The notes below the pieces were generated by a model, which saw only the letters and a list, made by a program, of their open reading frames with translations, made no database searches and was not told where the DNA came from. Position numbers and translations under genes: made by a program. Shown here piece after piece: positions 32,968-41,001 of a DNA stretch of 64,000 nucleotides (position 1 is its first letter; every line of letters begins with the position of its first letter). Location of the stretch: NCBI RefSeq assembly GCF_019973615.1, contig NZ_AP024238.1, positions 806,001 through 870,000 on the forward strand, read 5' to 3'. This DNA comes from Rhodoferax lithotrophicus (GTDB lineage: Bacteria > Pseudomonadota > Gammaproteobacteria > Burkholderiales > Burkholderiaceae_C).

Positions 32968-34290
32968 TCACGGCGCCCACCAGTTACCTGAAACTGTCAG
33001 CAACACCTGCAACCGGATCGAGTCCCCATAGTAGTTGACCGTGACGGGATAATCGCCGCCGGCAATCGAGGTCCAAAGGCTATTGAGCCATGCTTGTGCG
33101 GCCGGGCCGCCCAGCATCGCGTTCACGGCCATTGGCGCGGTGAACGCGAGATCGTCATAGCCAGCATATACCGTGCCATTTGCGCCGTTTGTCACCCAAT
33201 AGCCAGCTCGTATTTTGTTGGGCACGCCGGCGGTGGCACGGGCAATCCAGGCCGCGGTCTGCTGCTGGGCGCTGAGCATGTCTGTTTTTCCGTACAAGAT
33301 GAACGACATGGCCAGACGCCACGGGGTACGACAAGCGTTGTAGGCAAAGTCACCGTCGTGCGGGGTCTCCAGATATTGACCCGGGACAGGAATGAAATTG
33401 CCACCGGAAAGCACCATGAAGTCCGGCATGAGGCCTGTGTTCTGGCTGCCGTGCGTGAACTGGTAGTTCACGGCAGCCGACACTGTGCTGTAGACCTGCT
33501 TCCATCGGGCGGCGTTGGCGCTGTCGGCTTGCGCGAACGCCAGCAGATGATCGGTCATGAAATCGGAAGGCCGGGTGTGGTCGGCATCGGCCCCAGTGGC
33601 AGCGTCGCCGGTCGTCAGGTTACCGGTGACCGGATTCACTTCGTTGGCGAGGACGTCGTGTAGTATGAGCAGTGCCTCGGCTTTATAGTTTGTGCTGCCG
33701 GCCGAGCCCCATTGCACATCGGCCAGCAGCAGCGCATAGGCGATGTCAAGATCACCATCGGTTGCAGAATCGCCGCCCGCCACATCCACCATGGCGTTGC
33801 CGCTCAGGCTTTGCTTCCACGCCATTAGGTGAGCGGAGTGGATGCTTGGGTGTGCTTTGAAGAATCGGAACATGTCGTCCAAGAGCGACTTGTCGGCCAT
33901 GTAAGCCGACAACACCATGCCGTAACCGTGGGCCTCCGAAACGGTGGCATTAGTGCTGTCGTACTTGACCCACGAGCCTTGTCCTCCATCTGTGCGGATA
34001 TACGCACGCTTCCATGCCGTGTAGTGCGTTGATACGGCCGCATTCATTTCATCCTGCGTGACGTTTGTCGGCCGGATGACACCGGTCGTATAGGTCGCTT
34101 GGTAAGGAAACGCGCGCGCGGCCAATGCGGCAACTGGAGCGGAAGGGGATGTGGTCTTGGGCATTGCGCTCGCTCCTCCACAAGCTTGAAGCATGCTGGT
34201 CAAGAGCAGGGTCGACAGCGCGCCAGCGGTGTGCCTGCGCGTAGTTGCCCACGTTGACCAATTAGAGTTTTTGATAAGCACGCACATCAT
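32968..34290 (-). CDS. glycoside hydrolase family 8 endoglucanase, lipoprotein
   Basis: 440 residues. Signal peptide with lipobox LQAC (Cys37), so probably an exported lipoprotein. GH8 domain from about residue 60: proton donor Glu119 in VSEAHGYGMVLSAYMADK, the ATDGDLDIAYALLLA segment (Asp178-Asp182) and the late NYYGDSIRLQVLL motif. GH8 enzymes invert beta-1,4 bonds in cellulose, lichenan, chitosan or xylan. No bcs cellulose-synthase genes lie nearby. The start overlaps the tail of a GH16 remnant by 29 bases, suggesting the two once formed a beta-glucan-degrading operon. Confidence 0.9.
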   Translation of the reverse strand: MMCVLIKNSNWSTWATTRRHTAGALSTLLLTSMLQACGGASAMPKTTSPSAPVAALAARAFPYQATYTTGVIRPTNVTQDEMNAAVSTHYTAWKRAYIRTDGGQGSWVKYDSTNATVSEAHGYGMVLSAYMADKSLLDDMFRFFKAHPSIHSAHLMAWKQSLSGNAMVDVAGGDSATDGDLDIAYALLLADVQWGSAGSTNYKAEALLILHDVLANEVNPVTGNLTTGDAATGADADHTRPSDFMTDHLLAFAQADSANAARWKQVYSTVSAAVNYQFTHGSQNTGLMPDFMVLSGGNFIPVPGQYLETPHDGDFAYNACRTPWRLAMSFILYGKTDMLSAQQQTAAWIARATAGVPNKIRAGYWVTNGANGTVYAGYDDLAFTAPMAVNAMLGGPAAQAWLNSLWTSIAGGDYPVTVNYYGDSIRLQVLLTVSGNWWAP

Positions 34291-34510
34291 CCACCTCTAT
34301 CTGTAAAGGGAAAATGCTATTGTCAACCGGGCCGCCCATGTCGCCGCCGATTGCCAGGTTCAGCAGCAGGTACTGCGGATTGTCGAAGGGCCAGCTTGCG
34401 CTGCCTGCTCCAAGCTTAACGTAGGGGTAATGGGGGTCAGAATCCAATTGGTTGATCAAAAAGATAGCTGCTTGCGCAATCAGGATAAGCGCTAGAAGCC
34501 AATAGGACAT
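34262..34510 (-). pseudogene. GH16 glucanase C-terminal fragment
   Basis: 82 codons. The last 55 residues (SASWPFDNPQYLLLNLAIGGDMGGPVDNSIFPLQIEVDDVRAYQKL) are the C-terminal strands of GH16 laminarinases/lichenases (WPFDxPxYLxLNxAxGGxxGGxVDxxxFPxxxxVDYVRVYQ). The catalytic ExDxxE region is gone and the first 20 residues are an unrelated hydrophobic stretch (YWLLALILIAQAAIFLIN), so the 5' end was lost or replaced. Could be expressed as a small membrane peptide, but not a working hydrolase. Confidence 0.8.
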
Positions 34511-34712
34511 ATAAAAACTTCAGCGGATTCTGCTGATTGCCCTCCCAATTTTGTCATGATGATGACCTGTTTTGTCTTCAAAACTGCGTCGCGCATCAGC
34601 TCCATCAAGGCAGTTTGGATCAGCATCGTGCGTATTTTGCAAACCGATGCGCCGCGAAATAGCGCAAGGTTTCAGTACCACCCGCAGCAGAAATTGGCAA
34701 GTTTGAGTTTTA

Positions 34713-34773
34713 TACGAAGAATTGGCCTCTGAAGCTTATTCCGTAAGCGTGAGCAGCTATTGAGTTTGTAGCG
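34713..34773 (+). repeat. intergenic palindromic repeat, copy 7
   Basis: GAAGAATTGGCCTCTGAAGC then GTAAGCGTGAGCAGCTATTG and TTTGTAGCG, closest to copy 5. The rest of the 34511-34860 gap shows no gene. Confidence 0.75.
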
Positions 34774-34860
34774 CTTGGCGGACTGTTTGCGAATGTTTGC
34801 GCCGCTGCGCCGAAAACATTGACAAATCAATCCACACTTTGAGTTCTACGCAGGCTGAAA

Positions 34861-35313
34861 CTAAAGGTCGCGCCCATCGCGCTCAAAAAACACCACGCCC
34901 ACCCGTTGAATTTGTGCCTCAAGCTCAGGGTGTTGGAGATTTGCAAACACCGACAAGTCAATGCGGTAGGGCAGCAGCAAATCATCCAGTGCCTCGGCAA
35001 TGTTGTTGCACAGCTTTTGCGTCAGGTCTGGGCCGTGCAGGGTCAGGTCAATGTCAGAGCCGGGTTTGAAATTTCCCTTGGCGCGTTCAACTGCCGAATC
35101 TAGGTCAAATGTGGACGGCGCGGGGGATGAATGTCGGGCGATGCGGCCTGGCCTGCTCGGGTACGCTGGTGAGTGCTCGACTGTTGTGGGTGTTTTAAGG
35201 CTGTAGCCCATGTAAATCATGGGAAAGTTACTCTCATAATAGGAGTGATGTGAGGCTGGGCTTGCCGGGCAGGATGGCGTGTTTGGCGCGCGCAGCAAGC
35301 GGATGCCTGCCAC
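34861..35313 (-). pseudogene. decayed nucleotidyltransferase (MNT-type) gene
   Basis: The C-terminal 75 codons (RAKGNFKPGSDIDLTLHGPDLTQKLCNNIAEALDDLLLPYRIDLSVFANLQHPELEAQIQRVGVVFF) are a minimal nucleotidyltransferase with the DxD metal site. The required GS of GSRAKG is missing: the sequence before RAKG reads DSAVE, while FGS is present in another frame just upstream and separated by about four extra bases. This and the unrelated Ser/Pro-rich N-terminus indicate a frameshifted, 5'-damaged gene. No HEPN partner is left. Confidence 0.7.
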
Positions 35314-35317
35314 ATCC

Positions 35318-36121
35318 TCAACGTCGTGCCAGCCGCAGACCCAACAGGCGGCGCAGGATCAAGCAGCCCAGAGCGGCGGCGACGGCAGCGGCGAACCAGA
35401 CCGGCAAGGGGACGGCCAGTGGTTCCTGACTGGCCGTGGCGGTGCTGGACATGTCCAGCAGCATGACCGAGCTGTTGAGGCCCGCATGCAATGCAATGCC
35501 AGGAATCAGTGAATGGGAGCGTTCATACAGCCAGCCCAGCAACAGGCCGAGCAAAAAGGCCAGCAGAAACTGGTAGATGTTCAGGTGGGCCACACCAAAG
35601 TACAGCGCCGAATAGCCGATGGCGATGCCGCGTGGGTACTGGGCCAGAAAGGCGCGCAGCAAGATGCCACGGAACAGCATTTCTTCCACCACCGGCGCAA
35701 TCAGGCAGGTGGCCAAGAAGGTGGGCAGCGTGGGGGCGAGCATGCTGGAGAGGGTTTGTTGCTCCCAGCTGGAGACGGGAAGAATGGCCTCCAGCGCATC
35801 CATCAGCACAACATCCGACAGCACAAGAAAGGGCACGAGAAGCAGCACCGGCGGCACCAGAAACAAGAGCGTCAGCAGGGGGGCTGTCGGGGCCGGGTGG
35901 ATCAGGCTGCGGTGGCTCATGCCGCGGATGTGCATCACCGCCGTGATCATGACGGCATTGGCCAACAGCATGACGAGCACGGTCATCTGCGCGCCGGTGA
36001 GGCCCAGCAGCCCGCGCAAGTCATGCAGAGCTGAGCCCAGCAGGTATTCAAAAAGGAATTGCGCCAGCAACAGGCCGGCAGCCTGTGGAGCAGAGGGGAA
36101 GGTGGACGGGTCGGTACGCAT
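35318..36121 (-). CDS. CPBP-family intramembrane protease (Rce1/Abi type)
   Basis: 267 residues, about seven membrane helices. Motif 1 VVEEMLFRG (EExxxR), motif 2 ALYFGVAHL (FxxxH) and motif 3 HAGLNSSV (HxxxN) give the glutamate/histidine active site of CAAX-processing-like proteases. Bacterial members are implicated in bacteriocin self-immunity and membrane protein processing. ATG at 36121 chosen because sequence upstream in the same frame is Pro/Arg-rich and not family-like. Confidence 0.85.
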   Translation of the reverse strand: MRTDPSTFPSAPQAAGLLLAQFLFEYLLGSALHDLRGLLGLTGAQMTVLVMLLANAVMITAVMHIRGMSHRSLIHPAPTAPLLTLLFLVPPVLLLVPFLVLSDVVLMDALEAILPVSSWEQQTLSSMLAPTLPTFLATCLIAPVVEEMLFRGILLRAFLAQYPRGIAIGYSALYFGVAHLNIYQFLLAFLLGLLLGWLYERSHSLIPGIALHAGLNSSVMLLDMSSTATASQEPLAVPLPVWFAAAVAAALGCLILRRLLGLRLARR

Positions 36122-36206
36122 GGGGTGGGCTGGGCCGAGGTGTGTTGGGGGGATTGCTGTGGGGTGACCATTCTGCGCTGAAGGCCCGGGCCGCTTGTCT
36201 GCCCCA

Positions 36207-37187
36207 TCAGGCCAGGGCCAGGTCGGTCTGGTGCGCGCGCGATGCGCGGTCATGCAGTTCAAGCACGGGTTGAACCGCCGCGTGCACGACTGCGCTGCCG
36301 AGCGTTTCCAGGTAGCGGCAGGCCGCAAAAGCCGCGGCCCGGTTTTCATAGTGGGTGATCCACGCCTGGCGGGTGGCCATGCGCTGGGGGTGCACGGGCC
36401 AGACACCCGGGCGCGGGCGCATGTGCGCGGCGATGCCGATGCGCCACGGCTTGGCCGTCAGCCGGGCGCGGAAGCAGCGCTGGTTCAGGCACATGCGGGT
36501 GTAGATCGGGTCGGCCGCCACGGCGGCAAAAAAGCGCTGCACCTCGGCGGCGCCGGCGTCGAAGGGCTGGTGGGTGACCAGCAGGCGATAGCCCGCCGGT
36601 GTGCGGTAGAGCCGAACGCCCCACGCCGGGTGGTTAGCCATGAAACCAAGCAGCCGTTGGCGCGCCAGGTGCTCGGCCCCACCGCGTGCCGCCACCACCA
36701 GGCGCATCAGCCCATGGGCCAGGGGCGATGCCAGCAAGAGGGCGGGCAACAGCAGCCCGAAGAACACGCCCCAGCGTTGACACCACAGGCCGGCCGCCGC
36801 TGCCGCCAGCGCCAGTACGGCAAAAGCCAGCAGGCTGGCGCGGGCCGGGCAGTCGTGCTGGAAGTCGATGTCGGCAAACAGCGTGTTGGGTGAGTTCAGA
36901 CAATGCGCACCATACGCGTTGCGGGTGATGACTTGTTCACCATGGCGGGCCAGCACCTCTTCCCGGATCGGCACCCCATCGGCCCCGTTGTAGGCCATCT
37001 TGGGCTCGCTTCTGTGGAGTTTCTCGCCGGCCAGGATGCGCCGCAGCGCGTCTTCGGCGCGGGTCTCGGCATGGGCTTGTGCGTCAGCCGCGCTGAGCAG
37101 CGACCAGCCGTAGCGCCGGACGGTGACTTGTCGGCCGGATGCGCGGTGCTGCCGACGGGCTTGCGCCCAGTAATCTGGAACGATCAT
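36207..37187 (-). CDS. conserved hypothetical protein with two membrane segments
   Basis: 326 residues. Residues 1-115 soluble (MIVPDYWAQARRQHRASGRQVTVRRYGWSLLSAADAQAHAE), two adjacent membrane helices at about 118-165 (LLAFAVLALAAAAAGLWC and WGVFFGLLLPALLLASPL), then a C-terminal domain with YRLLVTHQPFD, YTRMCLNQRCFRARLTAKPWRIG and ITHYENRAAAFAACRYLETLG. It resembles uncharacterised transmembrane proteins of Burkholderiales; no function is known. Very GC-rich. Confidence 0.65.
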   Translation of the reverse strand: MIVPDYWAQARRQHRASGRQVTVRRYGWSLLSAADAQAHAETRAEDALRRILAGEKLHRSEPKMAYNGADGVPIREEVLARHGEQVITRNAYGAHCLNSPNTLFADIDFQHDCPARASLLAFAVLALAAAAAGLWCQRWGVFFGLLLPALLLASPLAHGLMRLVVAARGGAEHLARQRLLGFMANHPAWGVRLYRTPAGYRLLVTHQPFDAGAAEVQRFFAAVAADPIYTRMCLNQRCFRARLTAKPWRIGIAAHMRPRPGVWPVHPQRMATRQAWITHYENRAAAFAACRYLETLGSAVVHAAVQPVLELHDRASRAHQTDLALA

Positions 37188-37349
37188 GGTGTGGCAGTGC
37201 GGGTGTTGAGCGGTCTTGCTGGGCGCGTGGCGGATTCCTGTCCGCAGTCCACGCCCTTCCCGGTGGGGGTGTCCCATCATAGTGGGCGTTTGTTGGTGCG
37301 CTGTCTGCCATGGAGCCGGGGGGCTGGCGCGCCGCGTTTAAAACAGTCA

Positions 37350-38621
37350 TCACGGTGTCTTGGTCAGCTCGGCGAAACATGGACTTTGCTGCATGGCTTG
37401 GCGATAGGCGCGCCAAATCGGTTGGGGTACCTTTTGTTCGGTGGCAAATACCTCCCACGCCTGCACGGCGGCAAAAACCTCGGCAACGGTTTCGCGCCAA
37501 TCCTTGATCTGCATGTCGCGCGCGATCTTGGCGATGGAGGCCAGCCGTGGCAGGCCCTCGCCGCTGACGGATGTGGTGTGCTGTCCGCCCATGCCGACGC
37601 TGAACGTCAAATCAAATGCCGGGGTCATGGCCCAGCCTTTTCCGTGGCGCAAGAAGGCGAAGTTCTTCACGTGGTCGTCCTTGTTGTGGGCAAGCACATT
37701 GAAGACCATCAGGCGGAAGGCTTTGTGAACTTCGCGCATGTCTTGGGTGGCCATCAGCGTGGCCTTGAGCACATCGCCATAGTCCATGATCGGCAGCCGG
37801 TGCGACGCTTCGAGCATGCCGCCCAGCGAGATCACGTGTTTTTTGGTGTTGCCCGCCCGGTCGAAGCGTCGAACGGCGAAAAAGTCCTCGCGCTTTCCGC
37901 GAACTTTGGCTGAGATCAGGCGCGTAGGCGGCATGTCGACCTTGGCCGCCTGCGCCATGCGGGCATAGGCCAGTTCGATCCGGCCCATGGAGGGCGGATC
38001 GGCATCACGGGCGCGGAACTTGACGATCCAGTGGTCAAAGTTGTCTGGCAAGGTGTCGAAGCCGGAGATACATTGATCCCCGTCCCGTTCAATGGCCAGG
38101 GTGACCTTGGGGCGTGCGCCGCCAGGTGACCCGCCGTGGAGGTAGAGCGCCTGCAAGACATCGTCAGCCGATCCTTCTTGCATCTGTAAGGCGCTTTCGG
38201 CCAGGCTGTCCAAGGACACGGCTGGATCGGCTGGCCCCTGTGCCATGGCCGGGCGGAATTCCAGTGCACCCATGGCGCGGCTGCCGATGTAGGCGAGCCG
38301 ATCCAGCGGTTCGATTTGATGCCGATCCCAATCCAGGGCGCGTTTCAGCGCCCGATCCATGAGCAAAAGGCCCCAGCCGTCGGGCAGTGCGTCGTTGAAG
38401 ACTCCGTGCAGACCATCAAAAACCTTGCTCAGCGGCTTGAAGGCCTGTGTTTTGAGGGCAAAAGGTTGGAACGGGGACAGGGCATAGCCGGATTTGAGCC
38501 ACTGCGCGTCGTATTGGAACCAGATGGCGCCGCGCTCATTGGGATCCTGGGCGAGGCGGCCTACGGCCCGCCCATCCATGAGGACATCGAGAAGCGCGGT
38601 GTGTCGGGCTCTGGTGCTCAT
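37350..38621 (-). CDS. hipA: HipA-family serine/threonine kinase toxin
   Basis: 423 residues. N-terminal subdomain (DVLMDGRAVGRLAQDPNERGAIWFQYDAQWL), Gly-rich loop GGSPGGARPKV (163-172, with the Ser autophosphorylated in HipA-type kinases), catalytic HNKDDHVKN (312-320) and the Mg-binding FDL (336-338). HipA kinases phosphorylate aminoacyl-tRNA synthetases and cause growth arrest. Start overlaps the hipB stop by ATGA, the classical antitoxin-first arrangement. Intact and presumably functional. Confidence 0.92.
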   Translation of the reverse strand: MSTRARHTALLDVLMDGRAVGRLAQDPNERGAIWFQYDAQWLKSGYALSPFQPFALKTQAFKPLSKVFDGLHGVFNDALPDGWGLLLMDRALKRALDWDRHQIEPLDRLAYIGSRAMGALEFRPAMAQGPADPAVSLDSLAESALQMQEGSADDVLQALYLHGGSPGGARPKVTLAIERDGDQCISGFDTLPDNFDHWIVKFRARDADPPSMGRIELAYARMAQAAKVDMPPTRLISAKVRGKREDFFAVRRFDRAGNTKKHVISLGGMLEASHRLPIMDYGDVLKATLMATQDMREVHKAFRLMVFNVLAHNKDDHVKNFAFLRHGKGWAMTPAFDLTFSVGMGGQHTTSVSGEGLPRLASIAKIARDMQIKDWRETVAEVFAAVQAWEVFATEQKVPQPIWRAYRQAMQQSPCFAELTKTP

Positions 38622-38905
38622 CCGCGCCCCCTGATGCGTCGCTTTTGGGTGATTGCGTCGATCGACACGGCTTCGCGGGGTGTGAATAACGCGCTGAAGT
38701 CGTCCATGCAACCCAGGACGGCGGAGATTTTCAGCAGGGCGATGAAGGCAATTTCTCCCGTGCGTTCAAAACGCTTCAAGGAGGCCTGGGACACGCCTGA
38801 CCGGTCCGCCAGGCTTTTTTGCGACAAGTTGTGGGCCAGCCGCATGGCCTTGGCGCGTTTGGCCACTTCGGTGGCCATGTTTGCTGGGCTTATAAGAGAT
38901 AACAT
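38618..38905 (-). CDS. hipB: HipB-like antitoxin, Cro/CI-type regulator
   Basis: 95 residues. Helix-turn-helix RLAHNLSQKSLADRSGVSQASLKRFERTGE at residues 22-51, then FIALLKISAVLGCMDDFSALF, the typical end of this XRE subgroup. ATG at 38905 matches family N-termini of the form ML-x-L-x-x-P; an ATG at 38878 is an alternative that would leave the putative operator wholly upstream. Neutralises HipA and represses the operon. Confidence 0.85.
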   Translation of the reverse strand: MLSLISPANMATEVAKRAKAMRLAHNLSQKSLADRSGVSQASLKRFERTGEIAFIALLKISAVLGCMDDFSALFTPREAVSIDAITQKRRIRGRG

Positions 38906-38912
38906 GTGATCT
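38897..38912. promoter_or_regulatory. possible HipB operator
   Basis: AGAT-N8-ATCT inverted repeat at the hipB start, the same half-site spacing (N8) as known HipB operators, though with a different half-site sequence. It overlaps the chosen start codon, which would allow tight autorepression. Confidence 0.4.
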
Positions 38913-39009
38913 ATAAAAACGCCAAATGCAATTTAGAGGCTCATAGATTGTCTGTTATGTTGATCTTTACGTCAACCCAAAAGCATTGGATCAAGCAGAA
39001 GCAGGACGA

Positions 39010-39036
39010 CGCAGCCTTCTTGGGGAAAAGGCTGCG
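39010..39036 (-). terminator. hairpin after nifA
   Basis: Perfect 9-bp stem (CGCAGCCTT / AAGGCTGCG) with a 9-base loop, starting 7 bases past the nifA stop. No T-run follows, so it may act as an mRNA stabiliser or rho-dependent stop. Confidence 0.5.
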
Positions 39037-39042
39037 CGGGGG

Positions 39043-40731
39043 TCAAAACTTCCGAACCTCAATCCCGTTCTTCTGCAGTGCATACCCCATCTGGCGCGGT
39101 GAAATTTTGAGCAGGCGGGCGGCTTTGGCTTGCACCCAGCCGCAGCGTTCCATGGCCCAGATCAGGCGTTCGCGTTCACCTTCGGGCTTGCCATCGGCGG
39201 GTTGCGCACTGCCGCCTGTGTCTGCGTGTGTTGCGCTGTCTGCGGGTTCGTCATCCAGCGCGACAGGCTGCGGTGCAGGCACAGCGGGTGCGGGTGGCAT
39301 GGCCACTTCTTCGATGGGGATCTCGGACAAGCGGGTCGGGCGAACCGCATCTTCGCGCTCGATGTGGTGCAGCACCTGGGTCAGGCAGCGGTTTTCTTTG
39401 CAGGGGAAGGCCAGGTCGGTGATGACATCCTCGTGCGCCATGGTGGCGGTGCGCTCCACGCAGTTTTCCAGCTCGCGCACATTGCCTGGCCAGTAACAAC
39501 TGGTCAGCACACGCATGGCGCCAGGGCTGAAGCGGGTGTTTCGTCCGTTTTCTTGGTTGAAGCGTTCCAGGAAAAGCTGCGCCATGGCCGGAATATCCTC
39601 ACGCCGTTCGCGCAGCGGGGGCAACTGGATGCTGACCACGTTGATGCGGTAGTACAGGTCAGCGCGGAATTCGCCAGCTTGCACCATACGTTCCAGATTG
39701 CGGTTGGTGGCCAGGATCAGTCGCACATCAACCTTGACCACGCTGGAGCCGCCCACACGCTCAAACTCACGCTCTTGCAGCACCCGCAGCAGCTTGGCCT
39801 GGAAGGAGGCCGAGATGTCGCCAATTTCATCCAGAAAAAGTGTGCCGCCGTGGGACATTTCAAAACGTCCTTTGCGTTGGCCCTGGGCCCCGGTGAATGA
39901 GCCTTTTTCGTGGCCAAACAGTTCACTTTCCAGCAGCGATTCGGTCAGCGCCGCACAGTTGACGCGCACAAAGGCTTCGCGCTTGCGTGGTGACAGGTTG
40001 TGGATGGCGCGGGCGATCACCTCTTTGCCGGTGCCACTTTCGCCACGCAGCAATACCGTGGTGCGGGCCGGGGCCACCTGGTGTACCTGATTGAATACCT
40101 GTTGCATGGGTTTGGAGACACCCACCACCTGGTCAATCTGCTGGCTGGGTTTGAGTACCTTGCCCATGCGCCGCACTTCGTCCTGCATGCTGTCATGCGC
40201 GGCGCTGACGCTGCGGTGCAGGCGCAGCGCCTGACCCATCAGGGTGGCGACCATCTTGAGCAGTAGCAAGTCATTGGAAAAGCCCCGGAGTTGATCCGGG
40301 TTGAGGCAATCAATGGCCAGTACACCCACCGTGCGGCGGTCTGAGTGGATGGGGGTGACCAGCATGGTCACGGCCACCCCAGGGCTTTGGTCTGCACCAC
40401 CGGTACGGTTCAGAAACAGCGGCTCTGCACGCACGTCGGGAATGATGACCTGGATGCCATTGGCGTAGACGCGACCCACAATGCCTTCGCCAGACTGAAA
40501 CTGCAAACGCTGCTGTTCCTCACGCGTCAAACCCACGGCGCACAGGCCACGTAAATACCCATCGGGTTCGGACAGCACCACAAAAGCGCGCCGCCAGTCA
40601 AAAGCGTGCAGCAAATAGTTCAATGCTTCACGAAAGGTTTTACTCACATCCAATGAGGAGGCTAGCGTTTTGCTGACCTCATAAATTGCGTTGAGTTCAC
40701 GCCGGGATTCAGTTGTCTGAGTGTTTGCCAT
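39043..40731 (-). CDS. nifA: nif-specific sigma-54 activator NifA, oxygen-sensitive type
   Basis: 562 residues. GAF domain (about 10-170), AAA+ domain with Walker A GESGTGKE (230-237), the sigma-54 contact loop GSFTGA (277-282; Ser for the usual Ala), Walker B FLDEIGD, and a C-terminal Fis-type helix-turn-helix (527-556). Cys412, Cys424, Cys444 and Cys449 form C-x11-C-x19-C-x4-C, the signature of NifA proteins that sense oxygen/redox directly and need no NifL; no nifL is present. A Pro/Ala-rich linker (470-520) precedes the DNA-binding domain. Divergent from the isc operon. Confidence 0.97.
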   Translation of the reverse strand: MANTQTTESRRELNAIYEVSKTLASSLDVSKTFREALNYLLHAFDWRRAFVVLSEPDGYLRGLCAVGLTREEQQRLQFQSGEGIVGRVYANGIQVIIPDVRAEPLFLNRTGGADQSPGVAVTMLVTPIHSDRRTVGVLAIDCLNPDQLRGFSNDLLLLKMVATLMGQALRLHRSVSAAHDSMQDEVRRMGKVLKPSQQIDQVVGVSKPMQQVFNQVHQVAPARTTVLLRGESGTGKEVIARAIHNLSPRKREAFVRVNCAALTESLLESELFGHEKGSFTGAQGQRKGRFEMSHGGTLFLDEIGDISASFQAKLLRVLQEREFERVGGSSVVKVDVRLILATNRNLERMVQAGEFRADLYYRINVVSIQLPPLRERREDIPAMAQLFLERFNQENGRNTRFSPGAMRVLTSCYWPGNVRELENCVERTATMAHEDVITDLAFPCKENRCLTQVLHHIEREDAVRPTRLSEIPIEEVAMPPAPAVPAPQPVALDDEPADSATHADTGGSAQPADGKPEGERERLIWAMERCGWVQAKAARLLKISPRQMGYALQKNGIEVRKF

Positions 40732-40754
40732 GTGGATCTCCGGTTAACGGGGCA

Positions 40755-40770
40755 CGTTGCCGACGCAACG
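40755..40770. repeat. inverted repeat in the nifA leader
   Basis: CGTTGC-CGAC-GCAACG, a perfect 6-bp stem with 4-base loop, 24 bases before the nifA ATG. It may form an RNA hairpin just upstream of the ribosome-binding site or be a protein-binding site. Confidence 0.5.
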
Positions 40771-40787
40771 GTCACAGATGTAATACA

Positions 40788-40803
40788 TGCAAGAAATATG
40801 CCG
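40788..40803 (-). promoter_or_regulatory. possible sigma-54 promoter of nifA
   Basis: Minus strand CGGCATATTTCTTGCA: GGCA and TTGC with the GG-N10-GC spacing, but only 11-12 of 16 bases match. About 57 bases before the nifA start. It would make nifA autoregulated or NtrC-dependent. Confidence 0.45.
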
Positions 40804-40879
40804 CTGACATGCCGGTGGTTTTGGAGGATATCCATGGCCACGCAGAATTTTCCGACAAACAAGACAAGCCTGCTGCAAA

Positions 40880-40897
40880 CAGTGACTTCGGTCACTG
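40880..40897. promoter_or_regulatory. palindrome in the nifA-isc intergenic region, FNR/FixK-like
   Basis: CAGTGAC-TTCG-GTCACTG, a perfect 7-bp inverted repeat with a 4-base centre. The core GTGAC-N4-GTCAC has the geometry of FNR/FixK/Dnr-family boxes (TTGAT/C-N4-A/GTCAA) and matches four of five bases per half-site. It sits between the two divergent start regions and could tie both to oxygen. As RNA it would also be a stable UUCG hairpin. Confidence 0.45.
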
Positions 40898-40949
40898 ACA
40901 AAAATAACAATCAGCGCATTGACGGGGGGTGAATGACCCGAAAAAGGCA

Positions 40950-40965
40950 TGGCATTGAAATTGCT
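40950..40965 (+). promoter_or_regulatory. sigma-54 promoter of the isc operon
   Basis: TGGCATTGAAATTGCT matches the sigma-54 consensus at 14 of 16 positions with GG-N10-GC spacing, 36 bases before the iscS ATG. No perfect TGT-N10-ACA site was found in the 200 bases upstream. Confidence 0.82.
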
Positions 40966-41001
40966 GGACAGTGGGTGTCTACCTTTTTTCAGGAGCCTGC
41001 C

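Noticed and set aside
32838..33038. 66-codon plus-strand frame next to the GH8 gene
   Set aside because: It is the complement of the vapC remnant and GH8 3' end; the minus strand carries the recognisable sequence.
40732..40932. Search for a TGT-N10-ACA NifA site upstream of iscS and nifA
   Set aside because: No exact match was found; TGT triplets are scarce in this interval, so no site was annotated.
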